DNA from: Flabesymbios commensalis | Taxonomy: Eukaryota > Annelida > Polychaeta > Terebellida > Flabelligeridae | Reading direction: 5' to 3' | Length of the DNA: 64,000 nucleotides | Assembly: GCA_964017125.1 (NCBI GenBank) | Contig: OZ024915.1 | Coordinates: 18,394,273 to 18,458,272 of the forward strand | Shown here: in pieces, positions 35,151-45,339 of the stretch | Layout of the letters: each line of letters starts with the position of its first letter | How positions within the stretch are numbered: position 1 is the stretch's first letter | Notes under the pieces: model-generated | The model's database searches: none | Seen by the model: the letters and a program-made list of their open reading frames with translations, nothing else | Told to the model about the DNA's origin: nothing | Position numbers and translations under genes: made by a program

Positions 35151-35896
35151 CGCTGAAAATAAAATATGATTGTAAATGACAGAATGTTGACCTACGGTCC
35201 CAACAATGATGTTTTAATAGACCAAATATTAAGACCTTTTATTCACATACATTTCAGGCGAGCAATTTTAAGTGGACCTAGGTCTATCGAAAGTTCTCTG
35301 GGTCGAGGCGATATTTTGTTTGAAAATTTTACTTTTCTAATTTTTTAAAAGAAACCTAATTGCATTTCTTGAAAAAGGCCGTAAAAATCGAATCACCCAA
35401 TTATGGTGTATTAAGATTTAAAATGAATTTTAAAAATTTTCGCCTCCCAATCGCCTACAGTGGCATAAGTAGGAAATATTCCAAAATTCTAACTTGATAG
35501 GGATGAATCGAGAAGATTCTAATTTAGTGCCGAGCAAAAAAACGATGTGTCCGCCATCTTGAAAAAATAGATCGCACGTAGTTATCAATTAAAATTATTA
35601 AAATTTTCGTTGTTTTGCAGCGGAAACGCGCGTGCCTCTCTCCGGATAACCTTCCTGGCTAATCCTTTACTGGCATATTTGATTATGACCTACAATTTTC
35701 ACGTACCTTGGGAAAAATGATGTGTCATTTTTCCGAAAAATCCCCTAAATTTAAAAAAAAAAAAACTATCCTTGAAACCAGTGGTTTTGCGTCGAGCAAA
35801 CTGCTGTAGTCACGAGTGTAAGTATTGGTGACGATCGTCCAAATCAGAAAGGTGCATGTCGATCAAACGTCGCGGGCATCAATGTATGTGTAGGGC
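35151..35896. other. Non-coding stretch, nothing recognised
   Basis: AT-rich with a poly(A) run near 35752. No repeat match within the window. Confidence 0.4.
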
Positions 35897-36262
35897 TTCT
35901 CACCAATAGGGGATTGGTGGGACCAGCCCCAACTCACTTCAGTCTCCATTCCCGTCGGGGCGACGGAACACAAATAACTCCGTTAATTCATCTTTCAGTT
36001 TATTCTTATTTATTTAGTCTAGACGTTGTAACAACTTAGTGCACACATCTCCACGCGGAACGCGACAACCTAGCCAGCGGCTTGGCGCTTGAGTCTAGTG
36101 CGACGTCCTCTCGACTCGGCAGCCTGGGAGTAAGTGATGCGCGTCGCTTGATGCCGCGCGATTCGAAATTGAGGCTGGGTGGGCTACTGCCTTCCGTCGA
36201 AGGTCGGAAACGCTTAAACCAGCCCGAACGGTGAGACGAACGGTGAGACGCGGGTTCCCACA
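35897..36262 (-). mobile_element. LTR-like block (possible solo or 5' LTR)
   Basis: On the minus strand it starts TGTGGGAACCCGCG, is GC-rich at first, then has AATAAA-type signals (CTAAATAAATAAGAATAAAC) and ends near GGCTGGTCCCACCA. Immediately beyond is TTGGTGAGAAGCCC, which resembles a tRNA primer-binding site. It has the same orientation as the gypsy fossil 2.2 kb away. No second copy or target duplication was found, so this stays tentative. Confidence 0.35.
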
Positions 36263-37214
36263 AATCCATCAATACATAAAATTTTTTTTTTTTAGTATCA
36301 CATCACCGACATGTCGATTTAGTTTACAGCAAGCATGTCAAGCATCGGTCACAAGAGTTCTATTTAGATATTTGAGGCGATTTTATTCTTAACGTATTTC
36401 GAATAATACTAGACGTGTACTGGGATGGGTGTTAGTAGTAGCAAAGAGCTCTTTGTTGGGAGTACTTTTGGACCATACAAGGGCATCTCATGTTCCGTTC
36501 TGTCCGTTGCATGCTTTATCAACTGCTTATAGCATGATACGGGATCACTAGCCTTCAACAACCATCCAAGAGAATCTACAGCCCCCTACTTGATAGTTGA
36601 AAATGGTAAACCGCCACAAACTATCGTTAAAAGAGAGGCGGGGTTAGGCTATTATGTAGCCTACATTAGATCTACTGTCAATATGTATAACCCAGGTTAT
36701 ACAAAATGGCGGTATCACGGATCGTGCGTGATGGCTTTTATGGCGTTATTGGTCGTTTACTTCAGCGTGACAGGTGTTTTGTCAGTAGTGTTTTGTCAGA
36801 TTTGTATCTGGTGAAACTGTTATAGGCCTAAAACCTGATAAAATCAGCCTACACAAGCCGTAGATCAGATGTGATCACTTGATAACTGCAAATTTTCTAT
36901 TTTTTGGTGTTTGTTGTCAACACCTCTCCTTGTGAGCATGTTATGTAAAAGGTCTGCTGATTGGTTAGTGATGTCATAATTAAAAAAAAGGAAGTTACCC
37001 CTGTGATACGAGCTAGTAATTACCAATCCCATACACATTGCGAGTCTAAACCTTTTTTATTAGGCTTTATATACACAAATATATATAGTAATTGCACAAA
37101 ATTTATATGCAATGGTAAATTAAAGCACTCTTACTATGTTTGACATGCAGGATACAATTGTATATACACCTGTAAACAAGTTATAGTGTGAAATATACTT
37201 TTTATATACATATT
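36263..37214. other. Non-coding stretch, nothing recognised
   Basis: No gene or repeat seen, except one TAGGCCTA octamer at 36823-36830. Confidence 0.4.
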
Positions 37215-37330
37215 ATATAAAATATATGTTACCCGCACCAAAACCGGAGATAAAATAGCTACATATTATTATAAAAAGTAGCAAAACAAAAATAACACTC
37301 TGGAAAGCGTAGAAACCTATATTATTATCA
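37215..37330 (+). repeat. R6 repeat, copy 1
   Basis: 'ccgcaccaaaaccggagata' and 'acactctggaaagcgtagaa' match 46742-46850 in the same orientation. Confidence 0.7.
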
Positions 37331-37644
37331 TAGATCTATTATAATACCATTGGTCGTGATGAGAGGATATAACATAATTTACCAATTAGAATAATGTGAT
37401 ATGTGCATAAAATGGACCAGCCATCTAATACTGTATATATATATTCGACCAATGATGTGTAAATTGACCCCGTGAAAAATACACACACCCTGGTGGTCAA
37501 ATATGCAAGCTCAGAAAAAAATGAACTTTTCTCTCATCTAGACCATAATATTGCCCTTCCAGTTGATAGTATATGAAATTAATTGGTTAATTGGTCAAAT
37601 ATAGACGGTTGAATATAATATTAAATATAAACTGATCTATCTGT

Positions 37645-38035
37645 AAGCCCACACCCTTCGCAACAAACATCGTACCATTTGTAAAAAAACACCGTCCGCA
37701 AACACAACAAACATTGTACCATTAGTAAAGAAACATCCTCCGCAAACACAACAAACATCGTACCATTTGTAAAAAAAAACCACCGTCCGCAAACACAACA
37801 AACATCGTACCATTTGTAAAAAAACATCCTCCGCAAACACAACAAATATCGTACCATGTGTAAAGAAACACCCCCACAAAACAAAAACACATCGTGCCAT
37901 TATTTTGTAAAGCAACACCCTCCGCAAAACACAAAAAACATCGTACCATTTGTAAAACCACACCCTTTGAAAAAAACACATCGTACCATTTGTAAAACCA
38001 CACCCTCCGTAAACACAAAGCACAAAAAAACCTCG
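37645..38035. repeat. Minisatellite of about 42-bp units
   Basis: About nine imperfect units built on 'catcgtaccatttgtaaaaa' plus 'ctccgcaaacacaacaaa'. Overlapping open frames on the minus strand only encode the repeat. Confidence 0.9.
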
Positions 38036-38054
38036 ACCCGATCAGTTTAGAGCT

Positions 38055-38290
38055 CCCACCGCTAACTACGACTATAGTCGCTGTTATTTAGCGGTGATTA
38101 AATTACTGTTATTGAAAACAAAAAGTGTGTTCAAACATCAAGTTGATTGTGTGAATGCTCGGTCTCAAATTAAACAAATATGAGTTATTTCCACCCACTT
38201 GAAGTTGTGGGTCGCGGTAGCGAGGCACAACTTCTAGTGGGTGGGAATTTTAATTATATAATATGCCATTTTTATGGTAATATTGGTATG
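38055..38290. mobile_element. TTAA hairpin element, H1b type
   Basis: 'gctaactacgactatagtcg' start, 'ggtctcaaattaaacaaata', then hairpin CACCCACTTGAAGTTGTG with apex GCGGTAGC (38214-38221). End TTAA motifs are worn. Confidence 0.6.
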
Positions 38291-38623
38291 TGGTGTTGGG
38301 CCGACCTTGGGTTAACGTCATGAGTTTCCTAGGTCTTCAATAGGCGTAAATATACCACCTTGATTGGCAATTTAGAAATGAATGGACTGCATCATCTACG
38401 ATTATACATGAAGTTTTCTAAATATAAATTAGGCTGCAATTTTGTGGAGACAAATACCTACTATTAGTAAATATTAATATAATATAAGATTATCAAGGCC
38501 GCTCAGTACAATGTGAGCTGTTGTCAGGAAAATAAGGTGCGGCGATGATTATGACCCCTCATTCCGGAGCTTGTCGGTGCTCCTGATGTTGTGACCGCTT
38601 ATTTTGTTTAAAAAAGCCAAATT

Positions 38624-38676
38624 GCAGTATCTGCTCACCTGTAAAGTAAGCAGATACTGCCTTTTGGCCTTGCACG
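38624..38676. repeat. Short hairpin
   Basis: GCAGTATCTGCT and AGCAGATACTGC arms about 12 bp long around 'cacctgtaaagta'. A similar but worn hairpin lies near 59842-59880. Confidence 0.6.
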
Positions 38677-38708
38677 GCGATATTTTAGGAGCTCTTTCAT
38701 GATCAACA

Positions 38709-39023
38709 GGGCGGGGGCCTTAGGGTAGTGGTTAGAACTGCTGCTTTTCACGCTAAAGCTCGGGGTTTGGTTCCCGGTCTTGGCGGTTTGAAAGGAACAA
38801 AAATGTTTCTTCCCCATCCACGTGTGAAACTCAGTATTGTGGGGAGCCTCCGTGACCGAGAGGTAGCGTGCTCGGCCTCAGACCGCCAGGACTCGAATTT
38901 CGAATCCTGTGTCTGGAGGACAGTGTCATCTCATTCATCTCACCATCCTCAGGACGTTCTCCTGGCCCAGTTTAGCCTATATGCGCACAAAGGTGGCCTA
39001 AAGCCCGATTCATTTCATTTCAC
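38709..39023 (+). mobile_element. Dimeric tRNA-derived SINE with target duplication
   Basis: Two tRNA-like heads follow each other. The first (38709-38835) has TAGGGTAGTGGTTAGA and GGTTTGGTTCC as worn A and B boxes. The second (38836 on) has a good A box TGACCGAGAGG (38853-38863) and a B-box-like ATTTCGAATCC (38897-38907), then a body ending CATTCATTTCATTTCAC. GATCAACA is duplicated at 38701-38708 and 39024-39031, so both units moved as one. Other copies are at 5155-5505 and 42419-42575, both minus strand. Confidence 0.88.
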
Positions 39024-39194
39024 GATCAACAAAGACCGTATTCTAAGATAATCTCAAAAGTTAAACTGCTAGATAAGTACCTCGTAAACAGTGCATATCC
39101 GCTTTCTCTTTAAAATAACGATATTGTATGAGGTGATCTATTAATTCTCTACGTAAGTGTACTGCTGAAGATGAAATTATATAAAATGGAAACT

Positions 39195-39540
39195 TAATAA
39201 TGCGCCTAAATTCTCGGTGTCCCGAGCTCAGAGGCGCTGCAAATCCGAATCAGGCTCGTTATTATTGTCCGTTTGCCGTTCCAATTCGTAGATCCAGCAT
39301 GACGGGACACAAAGGCTTTAGGATGGAAAAGCTTGACCGAAATATGAAGTTTTCAATTTTTTACGAAATGACTGTGAAGATTTAGATTTTTGGGCCGCAA
39401 CCGATAAAGCCCTTTCACCCATCTTAGAACTCACTCTGGGAACAACCAGTTGATCATCATCTGAGGAGCGGATAATACGGGCTCTGTTTAAATGTTTAAG
39501 TAGATTATGTAGATATACTGGCTGACATGTATGTATTACT
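39195..39540 (-). pseudogene. LINE 3' end fragment
   Basis: Minus strand reads QPVYLHNLLKHLNRARII, RSSDDDQLVVPRVSSKMG, then SFRKKLKTSYF. The segment that normally holds AAPRxWNxLP is missing. It shares CCCGAGCTCAGAGGCG with the LINE fragment at 15086-15600, so both belong to one LINE group. A short AAT-like tail lies at about 39195-39202. Confidence 0.7.
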
Positions 39541-40438
39541 TTGTGAGGGTGTATATTTGTATTTTATCCTGTATTGAACAGGGGGTCGGTGTAGGGATTT
39601 TAACTAAGGTGAAACACTGCAAAAAATATACAAAATGATACATCGTGATGGTTTAAAGGGTAAACAACAACACGTTTTACAAACAAATCTGACCGACATG
39701 ATCCGAATAGACCCTAAACTGAAATACATCATTTAAAATAATACTATAGTTATACAGCTTAATATTTCAAATGTTTGCTCGTGGTTAACACAACGTTTTC
39801 AACATTTAAATGTATTGGTAGTGATGAAGCGATATACAGGGAGATGATAACTTTTGAACGACGTAGTGTCTGTTTATTTATTTATTTCTATATAGGGTCT
39901 GTTTAGTCCCCAACTGGTAGGATTCATACCTGTACCCCAGGAGTTATTCTGAAATAACAAGCGATCCACTTTGTACAAAATCATATATTTCGCATGGTTC
40001 AAAACAAAAAAATATGGACGAACTGATTTTACAAAATGGAGGTACACGATTTCGAAATATTTTTGATACACTGTAGATGTCACGTTTTATCTTTAACATT
40101 AAAAAAATGCTATTTATGGTGCCTATAATGATAAAAAAAATAATATATAATGGGGACCGGTTGAGGAACAATACTCAATCGCTATCCAAAGGCATTACAT
40201 AAAAAATGGTACATAATGCTGAATATTATCCAAACTATTGATTTAATCAATTAAATCTGAAACAGATGTCGCGAACCTCACCAGTTAAGTAGCAAATAAT
40301 CTAGTTCATTTGTTAATATCTAACGGAATAAGATTTGCTCGTCTGTTACGAGCGGTGATTGCTAACGCCGTGTCCTTGAGCGGGGTGTCCCTGGATCTTA
40401 CAATTAAGCTATTTTTACACCAATGCTTTTCTTTACAG
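39541..40438. other. Non-coding DNA, probably intron upstream of the sulfotransferase exon
   Basis: No gene seen. The last bases, TGCTTTTCTTTACAG ending at 40438, are a textbook 3' splice site with a pyrimidine tract. A block at about 40070-40110 ('gatgtcacgttttatcttta') is debris of an H1 element. Confidence 0.5.
40424..40438 (+). promoter_or_regulatory. 3' splice site of the sulfotransferase exon
   Basis: TGCTTTTCTTTACAG immediately before GTTTTGTTGCAATG. It decides the start codon at 40450. Confidence 0.7.
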
Positions 40439-40449
40439 GTTTTGTTGCA

Positions 40450-41430
40450 ATGAACTTCCGTGTGGTATTTGTAAGCTGTTGTCTGTCCCTACTTATGTTG
40501 ATCAGTTGGAACCAAAGGTCACAAATCAAAGAAGTGTTACGTAAACAAGTAGCCAGTGATTATAGTACACCAAAACCACATGATGAGTCATTAGTATCAC
40601 ACGATCAAACCAACGAGACCCATGTGACTGGTTGTGATAGAACATCTGTATCTTGTCAGCAAAGGTTCCCATCAGTCTTGATAATAGGAGCAGGGAAATG
40701 TGGTACTGGCACATTAACCAAATTCATGGGTTATCATCCCAACATTCAGTCAAAAACTGGAGAAATGAATTACTTTAGAAAGTATTATCATCGGGGAGAA
40801 GAATGGTACAAAGCTCAGATGCCTTTTTCTGAGCCTGATCAATTGACTGCAGTGAAGACCGCGGGATATGTGACAAAAGCGGAGGTACCTCAACGGATAT
40901 ACGACTTTAATAAGTCCATGAAGCTCTTACTGATCATACGAGGACCAACACACAGGATTGTATCATCGTTTTCGAAATATGTGCTCAATTTGTCAAAAGA
41001 TGCGGTTTTTAAGCCCATAGAGAAAGAACTACTGCTTCCAAATGGTGAAATAGGGGGAAATTACGCGACAAGCATACTTTGTTATGGTCCTTCTATAAGC
41101 ATGTGGTTAGATGTATTTCCACGAAAACAACTCCACATTGTAGACGGGGAAATAATGATTACAAACCCATACACTGAAATGAAGAAAGTGGAAACGTTTC
41201 TTGATGTCCCAGCATATTTTCAACCAAGAATGTTCGTATTCAATGAAACAAAAGGTTTTTATTGTTTCAAAAGATCAAACCAGTCAGATGAGGAATGTAT
41301 GAGCTCGACTAAAGGAATACAGCATGTTGAAATAGCTGAACAACTTATGACAAAAATGAGAGATTTTACAAGGGCATGTAGTCAAAATCTGTCACAGATA
41401 ACAGGACAACAATTTTCCTGGCAAACATAA
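40450..41430 (+). CDS. Heparan sulfate glucosamine 3-O-sulfotransferase-like protein
   Basis: 326-residue type II Golgi membrane enzyme. The family moves sulfate from PAPS to the 3-OH of glucosamine in heparan sulfate. Residues 3-20 form the signal anchor, 21-72 a stem, 74-322 the sulfotransferase domain. The PAPS 5' loop is VLIIGAGKCGTGTL (77-90, Lys83) and the 3'-phosphate site is IIRGPTHRIVSSF (R164, S172). The catalytic Glu is kept at E105 (GEMNYF) with Lys136, and the late cysteine pair is C272/C283. Six N-glycosylation sequons include the family's FNxTKG site (N265). Two catalytic-cleft positions differ from human HS3ST1 (His to Asn107, Asp to Arg110), and KGR is KGI (288-290). An upstream in-frame ATG at 40423 lies inside a splice-acceptor pyrimidine tract, so the ATG at 40450 is chosen, with the exon starting at 40439. 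One coding exon behind a 5'-UTR intron is also how HS3ST1 is built. No gene symbol is given because the exact paralogue is unclear. Confidence 0.9.
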   Translation: MNFRVVFVSCCLSLLMLISWNQRSQIKEVLRKQVASDYSTPKPHDESLVSHDQTNETHVTGCDRTSVSCQQRFPSVLIIGAGKCGTGTLTKFMGYHPNIQSKTGEMNYFRKYYHRGEEWYKAQMPFSEPDQLTAVKTAGYVTKAEVPQRIYDFNKSMKLLLIIRGPTHRIVSSFSKYVLNLSKDAVFKPIEKELLLPNGEIGGNYATSILCYGPSISMWLDVFPRKQLHIVDGEIMITNPYTEMKKVETFLDVPAYFQPRMFVFNETKGFYCFKRSNQSDEECMSSTKGIQHVEIAEQLMTKMRDFTRACSQNLSQITGQQFSWQT

Positions 41431-41783
41431 ATGAATGAACAATTATTTTAGGATGGTGAATAATTAGTCTGTGGTCTTTAACAACTGTCGTGAATTAGAG
41501 GTCAAATATTATAAGCAATGTTTTGTGCAACGTGGTACAAAAGGTACATAGTGCAGTACATGTACGCCAGATGTATTAATAACGTATGATCTCAAGCAAA
41601 ATGTGGTGGGTAAAAATGCTCTACTGAAGCTTTTTGGAACGTTCTCCCGTTTTCTTAAGCTTAAATGGTACGTAATTTGTCTAGTTTTAAAATGACCACC
41701 GTCTTTGATTCAAGATCGTAGCTTTAGAATCAAAAGGGCTGAAATATAGCTATCATATCATTATACTGGTATATACATCATAA

Positions 41784-41789
41784 AATAAA
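41784..41789 (+). terminator. Candidate poly(A) signal
   Basis: First AATAAA downstream of the sulfotransferase stop, 354 bp into the presumed 3' UTR. Motif only. Confidence 0.4.
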
Positions 41790-41859
41790 TAATACTAGTA
41801 CCGTCAACTGGGTAGCATTTGACAAAATTGCGACTACCTCGAAAATATAACTATTAATG

Positions 41860-42028
41860 TAAGGGGTCTTGTCAAGTTAAGAAATTCCAAAAATCCGAGA
41901 AAAACAGACGCCACCCACCCACCCCCCATCCTATTTTTTTGGAAACATGTAAAACAAGAAAAAGCAACCCATTTCCGCGTTTTTCTCGGATTTTTTTGAA
42001 TTTGTTTTTAACTTGACAAAACCCCTAA
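41860..42028. mobile_element. MITE with TAA duplication
   Basis: GGGGTCTTGTCAAGTTAA at 41863 is mirrored by TTAACTTGACAAAACCCC ending at 42025, and a CCGAGAAAAAC block is mirrored as well. TAA flanks both ends (41860-41862, 42026-42028). A fragment of the same family lies at 49428-49505. Confidence 0.75.
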
Positions 42029-42029
42029 C

Positions 42030-42405
42030 TACGCTACGTTTGACCGTGTCTATGTATAGGATACAGCCCGAGGAATGGTATTAAAATAATCATGCTATTC
42101 AATAATGATCAGAGGATTGCGAAATGGTGAGAGTGTTTTTATGTCAAACAATTGTATTTTCTCTTCAGTCTGCTAAATCGGATCAAACGATACAAACGGG
42201 AACACATATCAAATGGATTTCATTATGAAATAGACGTCCACATGGTAATTACTTGAAAACAGAAAAAGTAGAATAGGTGCAGGTTTAGAGTCTGATATGG
42301 AATCTGAAGATTTATCAGCCTACTTTACAACTTACCACGTGGTCACTGACATTCGTATGCCATTTCAACTCCACGGAGAGCATACCGTCCTGCATTTCGG
42401 CGCCT
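42030..42405. other. Non-coding stretch
   Basis: Only the inverted H5-type terminus near 42056-42078 was recognised. Confidence 0.35.
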
Positions 42406-42418
42406 TTAACTGATCGTA

Positions 42419-42575
42419 AATAAAATGAAATGAATCGGGCTTTAGGCCACCTTTGTGCACATATAGGCTAAACTGGGCCAGGAGAACCTCCTGAGGATGG
42501 TGAGATGATTGAGATGACACTGTCCTCCAGACACAGGATTCGAAATTTGAGCACTGGCGGTCTGAGGCCGAGCAC
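42419..42575 (-). mobile_element. SINE, 5'-truncated, with 13-bp target duplication
   Basis: Minus-strand copy of the right monomer of the dimeric SINE, starting just inside the A box and ending CATTCATTTCATTTTA. TTAACTGATCGTA is duplicated at 42406-42418 and 42576-42588. Confidence 0.88.
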
Positions 42576-42904
42576 TTAACTGATCGTACACATTGCCATC
42601 TCTGTCATGCAGTACTCATTTACACTTGAGTAAACTGAAGCACGTAAGGGTAAATTGTCTTGTTCAAGGACACAGACAACGTTGAGGGGAGAGAAACATC
42701 ATAATATATGTTTTTTTTCTGAAAACCTTCCCTAAGCGGGCTTTAAACACGCACGTCAAGAAACGACAATAGCGAAGCGCCACCTCTAGCCATTGCGTCA
42801 CGTCCCTCTATGTCCTAAATTGACAGAAACGATAAATGACAATACATTTCATGTTCTTATAGTTTTACTTTTGTGTTTTCGTGTTCGTGGTCATATCGCA
42901 GCAA

Positions 42905-42963
42905 ATACGATATATTGGCCCAATGTTGCATTAACGTTCGCCCAGCGTCGTGTTTGCTGGGTC
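42905..42963. repeat. GGGCCAGC motif element
   Basis: 'ggcccaatgttgcattaacg' and 'cgcccagcgtcgtgtttgct'. Confidence 0.55.
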
Positions 42964-43329
42964 TAAATGTTACGTGGTTGGACAAGGTAATTTATCCAGG
43001 CGTTTTTTAAGATTAAAATGAGAAGGCCCCCTACCTGGTAAAAAAAGTGATCTCACTGGTATAATATGTAAAGTTTTAAGTGCAAAATGTCAGGGGGATA
43101 CGTATTCTAAGAGGAGATGTAAAATAGTACACGAATAAACAGGTATCATAACCAGAAAATAGAGTGTGCTTCCTGAACGAATTACAAATCATACATGTAG
43201 ATTTGATCTGAGTGTGGTGCTGCATTGAAATGTGATAGTTATGCCGAGAAAGAAGTTTAGTCTTTTAAATGTTACTTTTTAATTGGAAGAAAACCATCTT
43301 GACAGAAGAAAGAGAATGATGGATTAAGT

Positions 43330-43460
43330 TGTTGGTAATAGTGTTATCCACAGGTGGCGCTGTTCAAGTAGAAGGTTCGTTTTAGCCTCAGCAGGGGACG
43401 TCACACATAGAGAGGCTTCAATGTTTGACCCAGATCAAAGATAAAGATGCGCATTTCAGG
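43330..43460 (+). repeat. R3 dispersed repeat, partial
   Basis: ATCCACAGGTGGCGCTGTTC with AGGTGGCGC at 43352-43360, then 'gacccagatcaaagataaag'. Confidence 0.7.
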
Positions 43461-43635
43461 CTTACTAAAATTGAAAACGATTACCTTATAAAGAAAAAAT
43501 ATATAATTATTTTTCGTGACTTCTGATCGAAACTTGAGCCGCTTACAAAAACCGTTAGCACTTGGCCGTTTATCATATTATAATTGAGAACAATATTGAG
43601 TTTGTCGATACAGAAAATTAAACATTTAAATGTAA

Positions 43636-43700
43636 TAAGCAGGTATCGTCTCCGCTTTGCTACACAAAATCATACGCGTAGTTAAATGTAAACTTTTGGG
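43636..43700 (-). repeat. R1 fragment
   Basis: 'aggtatcgtctccgctttgc' is the reverse complement of the R1 block near 9040-9060. Confidence 0.5.
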
Positions 43701-43789
43701 GAACGTAAATTATATTTAATCTTGCTATGAAACATCATTTTTTCACACAAAGATGTGGGCAGCTGCTAATTATTCACGTAGTTACAAAA

Positions 43790-44530
43790 GAGTTAGAATT
43801 CGTGTCGAGATATACACATAGTGTCACGTTATGTTTACAGGTTAAATAATCATGGGAAACATTTCCAATCGATTAAACTAAATGCTAGTTTGTCGTCTAA
43901 ATCCCCCAAACATACATGTGTGTGGCTATTGTAAAGCACGCATCTGGTGCCGTATTCTCGTACAAGTTACGATAAATCGTAGGCTTTGGATTGGTCGAGA
44001 TGGCCATCTCGACCAATCCAAAGCCTACGATTTATCGTAACTTGTACGAGAATACGGGCCCAGGACATAAACTGCCGCTGGATGCAACAAAGTTAAAAGG
44101 AAGTAACTGATTTCTTCTCAAGTCATTTTGACCTTGTAGAGCAGAATTAACCATGATGTTGCTATAAGTGAGTTAGACAGGGAAATATTCACAAATATTA
44201 ATTTTAAAGTAATGAGGAGGAATTGCACTCTTTAATGCTACACGCAAATTAATAATTGCAAGGAGGGTATCAGTTGAATTTATCCTGATTATGCAAAATA
44301 ATATTATTAAATAACTGATGTAGCGCAAATATCAGAGTTTACCAGTAATGTTACTCGATCACCTTCGGGTGTCAGCTTGTGTTGATGTCTCTCGTCACGC
44401 CTCGCTCATCAGCCAGCAGCCATACCTGGTGAATTAGGCTGACAACTTATTATGTCACCCGTTCCTCTGAAGTCATTCATGCGTGGAAGACAATAATAAA
44501 ATTAACCCTCAGTCTGCCAGAGGTATCATG
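43790..44530 (+). repeat. R2 dispersed repeat, with palindrome inserted
   Basis: Matches 45828-46440 and 58198-58690: 'ttccaatcgattaaactaaa', 'gccagcagccatacctggtg', 'catgcgtggaagacaataat'. The match is interrupted by the palindrome at 43950-44057. Confidence 0.78.
43950..44057. mobile_element. Perfect 108-bp palindrome
   Basis: Two 54-bp arms with no spacer and no mismatch, centred between 44003 and 44004 (TGG|CCA), ends CCGTATTCTCG and CGAGAATACGG. It sits inside an R2 copy at a point where sister copies (about 45985, 58350) run through. No target duplication is certain. Confidence 0.85.
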
Positions 44531-45011
44531 TATTCACGTGAACAGCAATTTATTATCAATTAGACAAATATATTTTGTATAATTAAAAAATCTAACTTAT
44601 TATTTTCATTCATTGATGTAGGAAGGCTTCGCATATTTATATATTTCTCTAATACACCATAATAGAAACAACTCTGCTAAGAATGTACTTCTTAGTAAGA
44701 CTTTCATTTTTATTCAATGGTGGTGGAGATACACCAGCAGAGCAATACGATAAACAGTCATTTATCTGGTTCACTGACAAAATTCCAAGAGCATGGCCAG
44801 ATGTACAATATCTGGCCAACAGTGTCTGCCCAGCTAAGTAAGTGTTCCATGCGAGCATGCAGTCCCAAAAATTGAAATTATTAGCGTTTTCAGTCCTATT
44901 ACCAGATTACCAGAGGTATGGACATAGAAAACAAGAATGACCTGATTGACAGCAAAATGATTTGAATCCATCTGATATCACAGAATAAGATACAGTAGGA
45001 TAGATTTTACA

Positions 45012-45054
45012 GTATAGGTCTGATGTAGGTCATAATACTACATCAGACCTATAC
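45012..45054. repeat. Hairpin with 17-bp perfect arms
   Basis: GTATAGGTCTGATGTAG and its mirror around a 9-nt loop. Followed directly by ordinary AT-rich DNA, not by a T-run. Confidence 0.8.
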
Positions 45055-45339
45055 CCATTAATAATTGGATATGCTTAGATTGTATTTTAATATATTTATA
45101 TGTTCTTCCTTTTTTATGCTGCTAAACAATAAACAGTTAAATTGGGGGGTCGTCGCTTCTCTAATCGATGTTGTTAACTTTTACTGCCTGGAAAAGTGTC
45201 ATTTCGACGCCAAGTTCAGAGTACAATCAAATAACGGCCGTACATTGGTTATGCAATGCCATGTAATTTGCTATTGTTTGCGACGCTGGCCTGACATTAA
45301 AACGATGTTGTATACGTAAGAAGCACTGTCTGCTTAACT

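Noticed and set aside
36036-36272. 78-codon minus-strand frame
   Set aside because: Lies within the LTR-like block and its composition follows from high GC there.
37621-38023. Overlapping Cys/Phe-rich frames on the minus strand
   Set aside because: Produced by the 42-bp minisatellite. Three frames are open at once over the same units.
3236-38035. CRISPR array among the tandem repeats
   Set aside because: Units are contiguous or variable without unique spacers, and the DNA is animal nuclear.
45012-45054. Bacterial-type terminator hairpin
   Set aside because: No T-run follows, and the context is animal DNA with many palindromic repeats.
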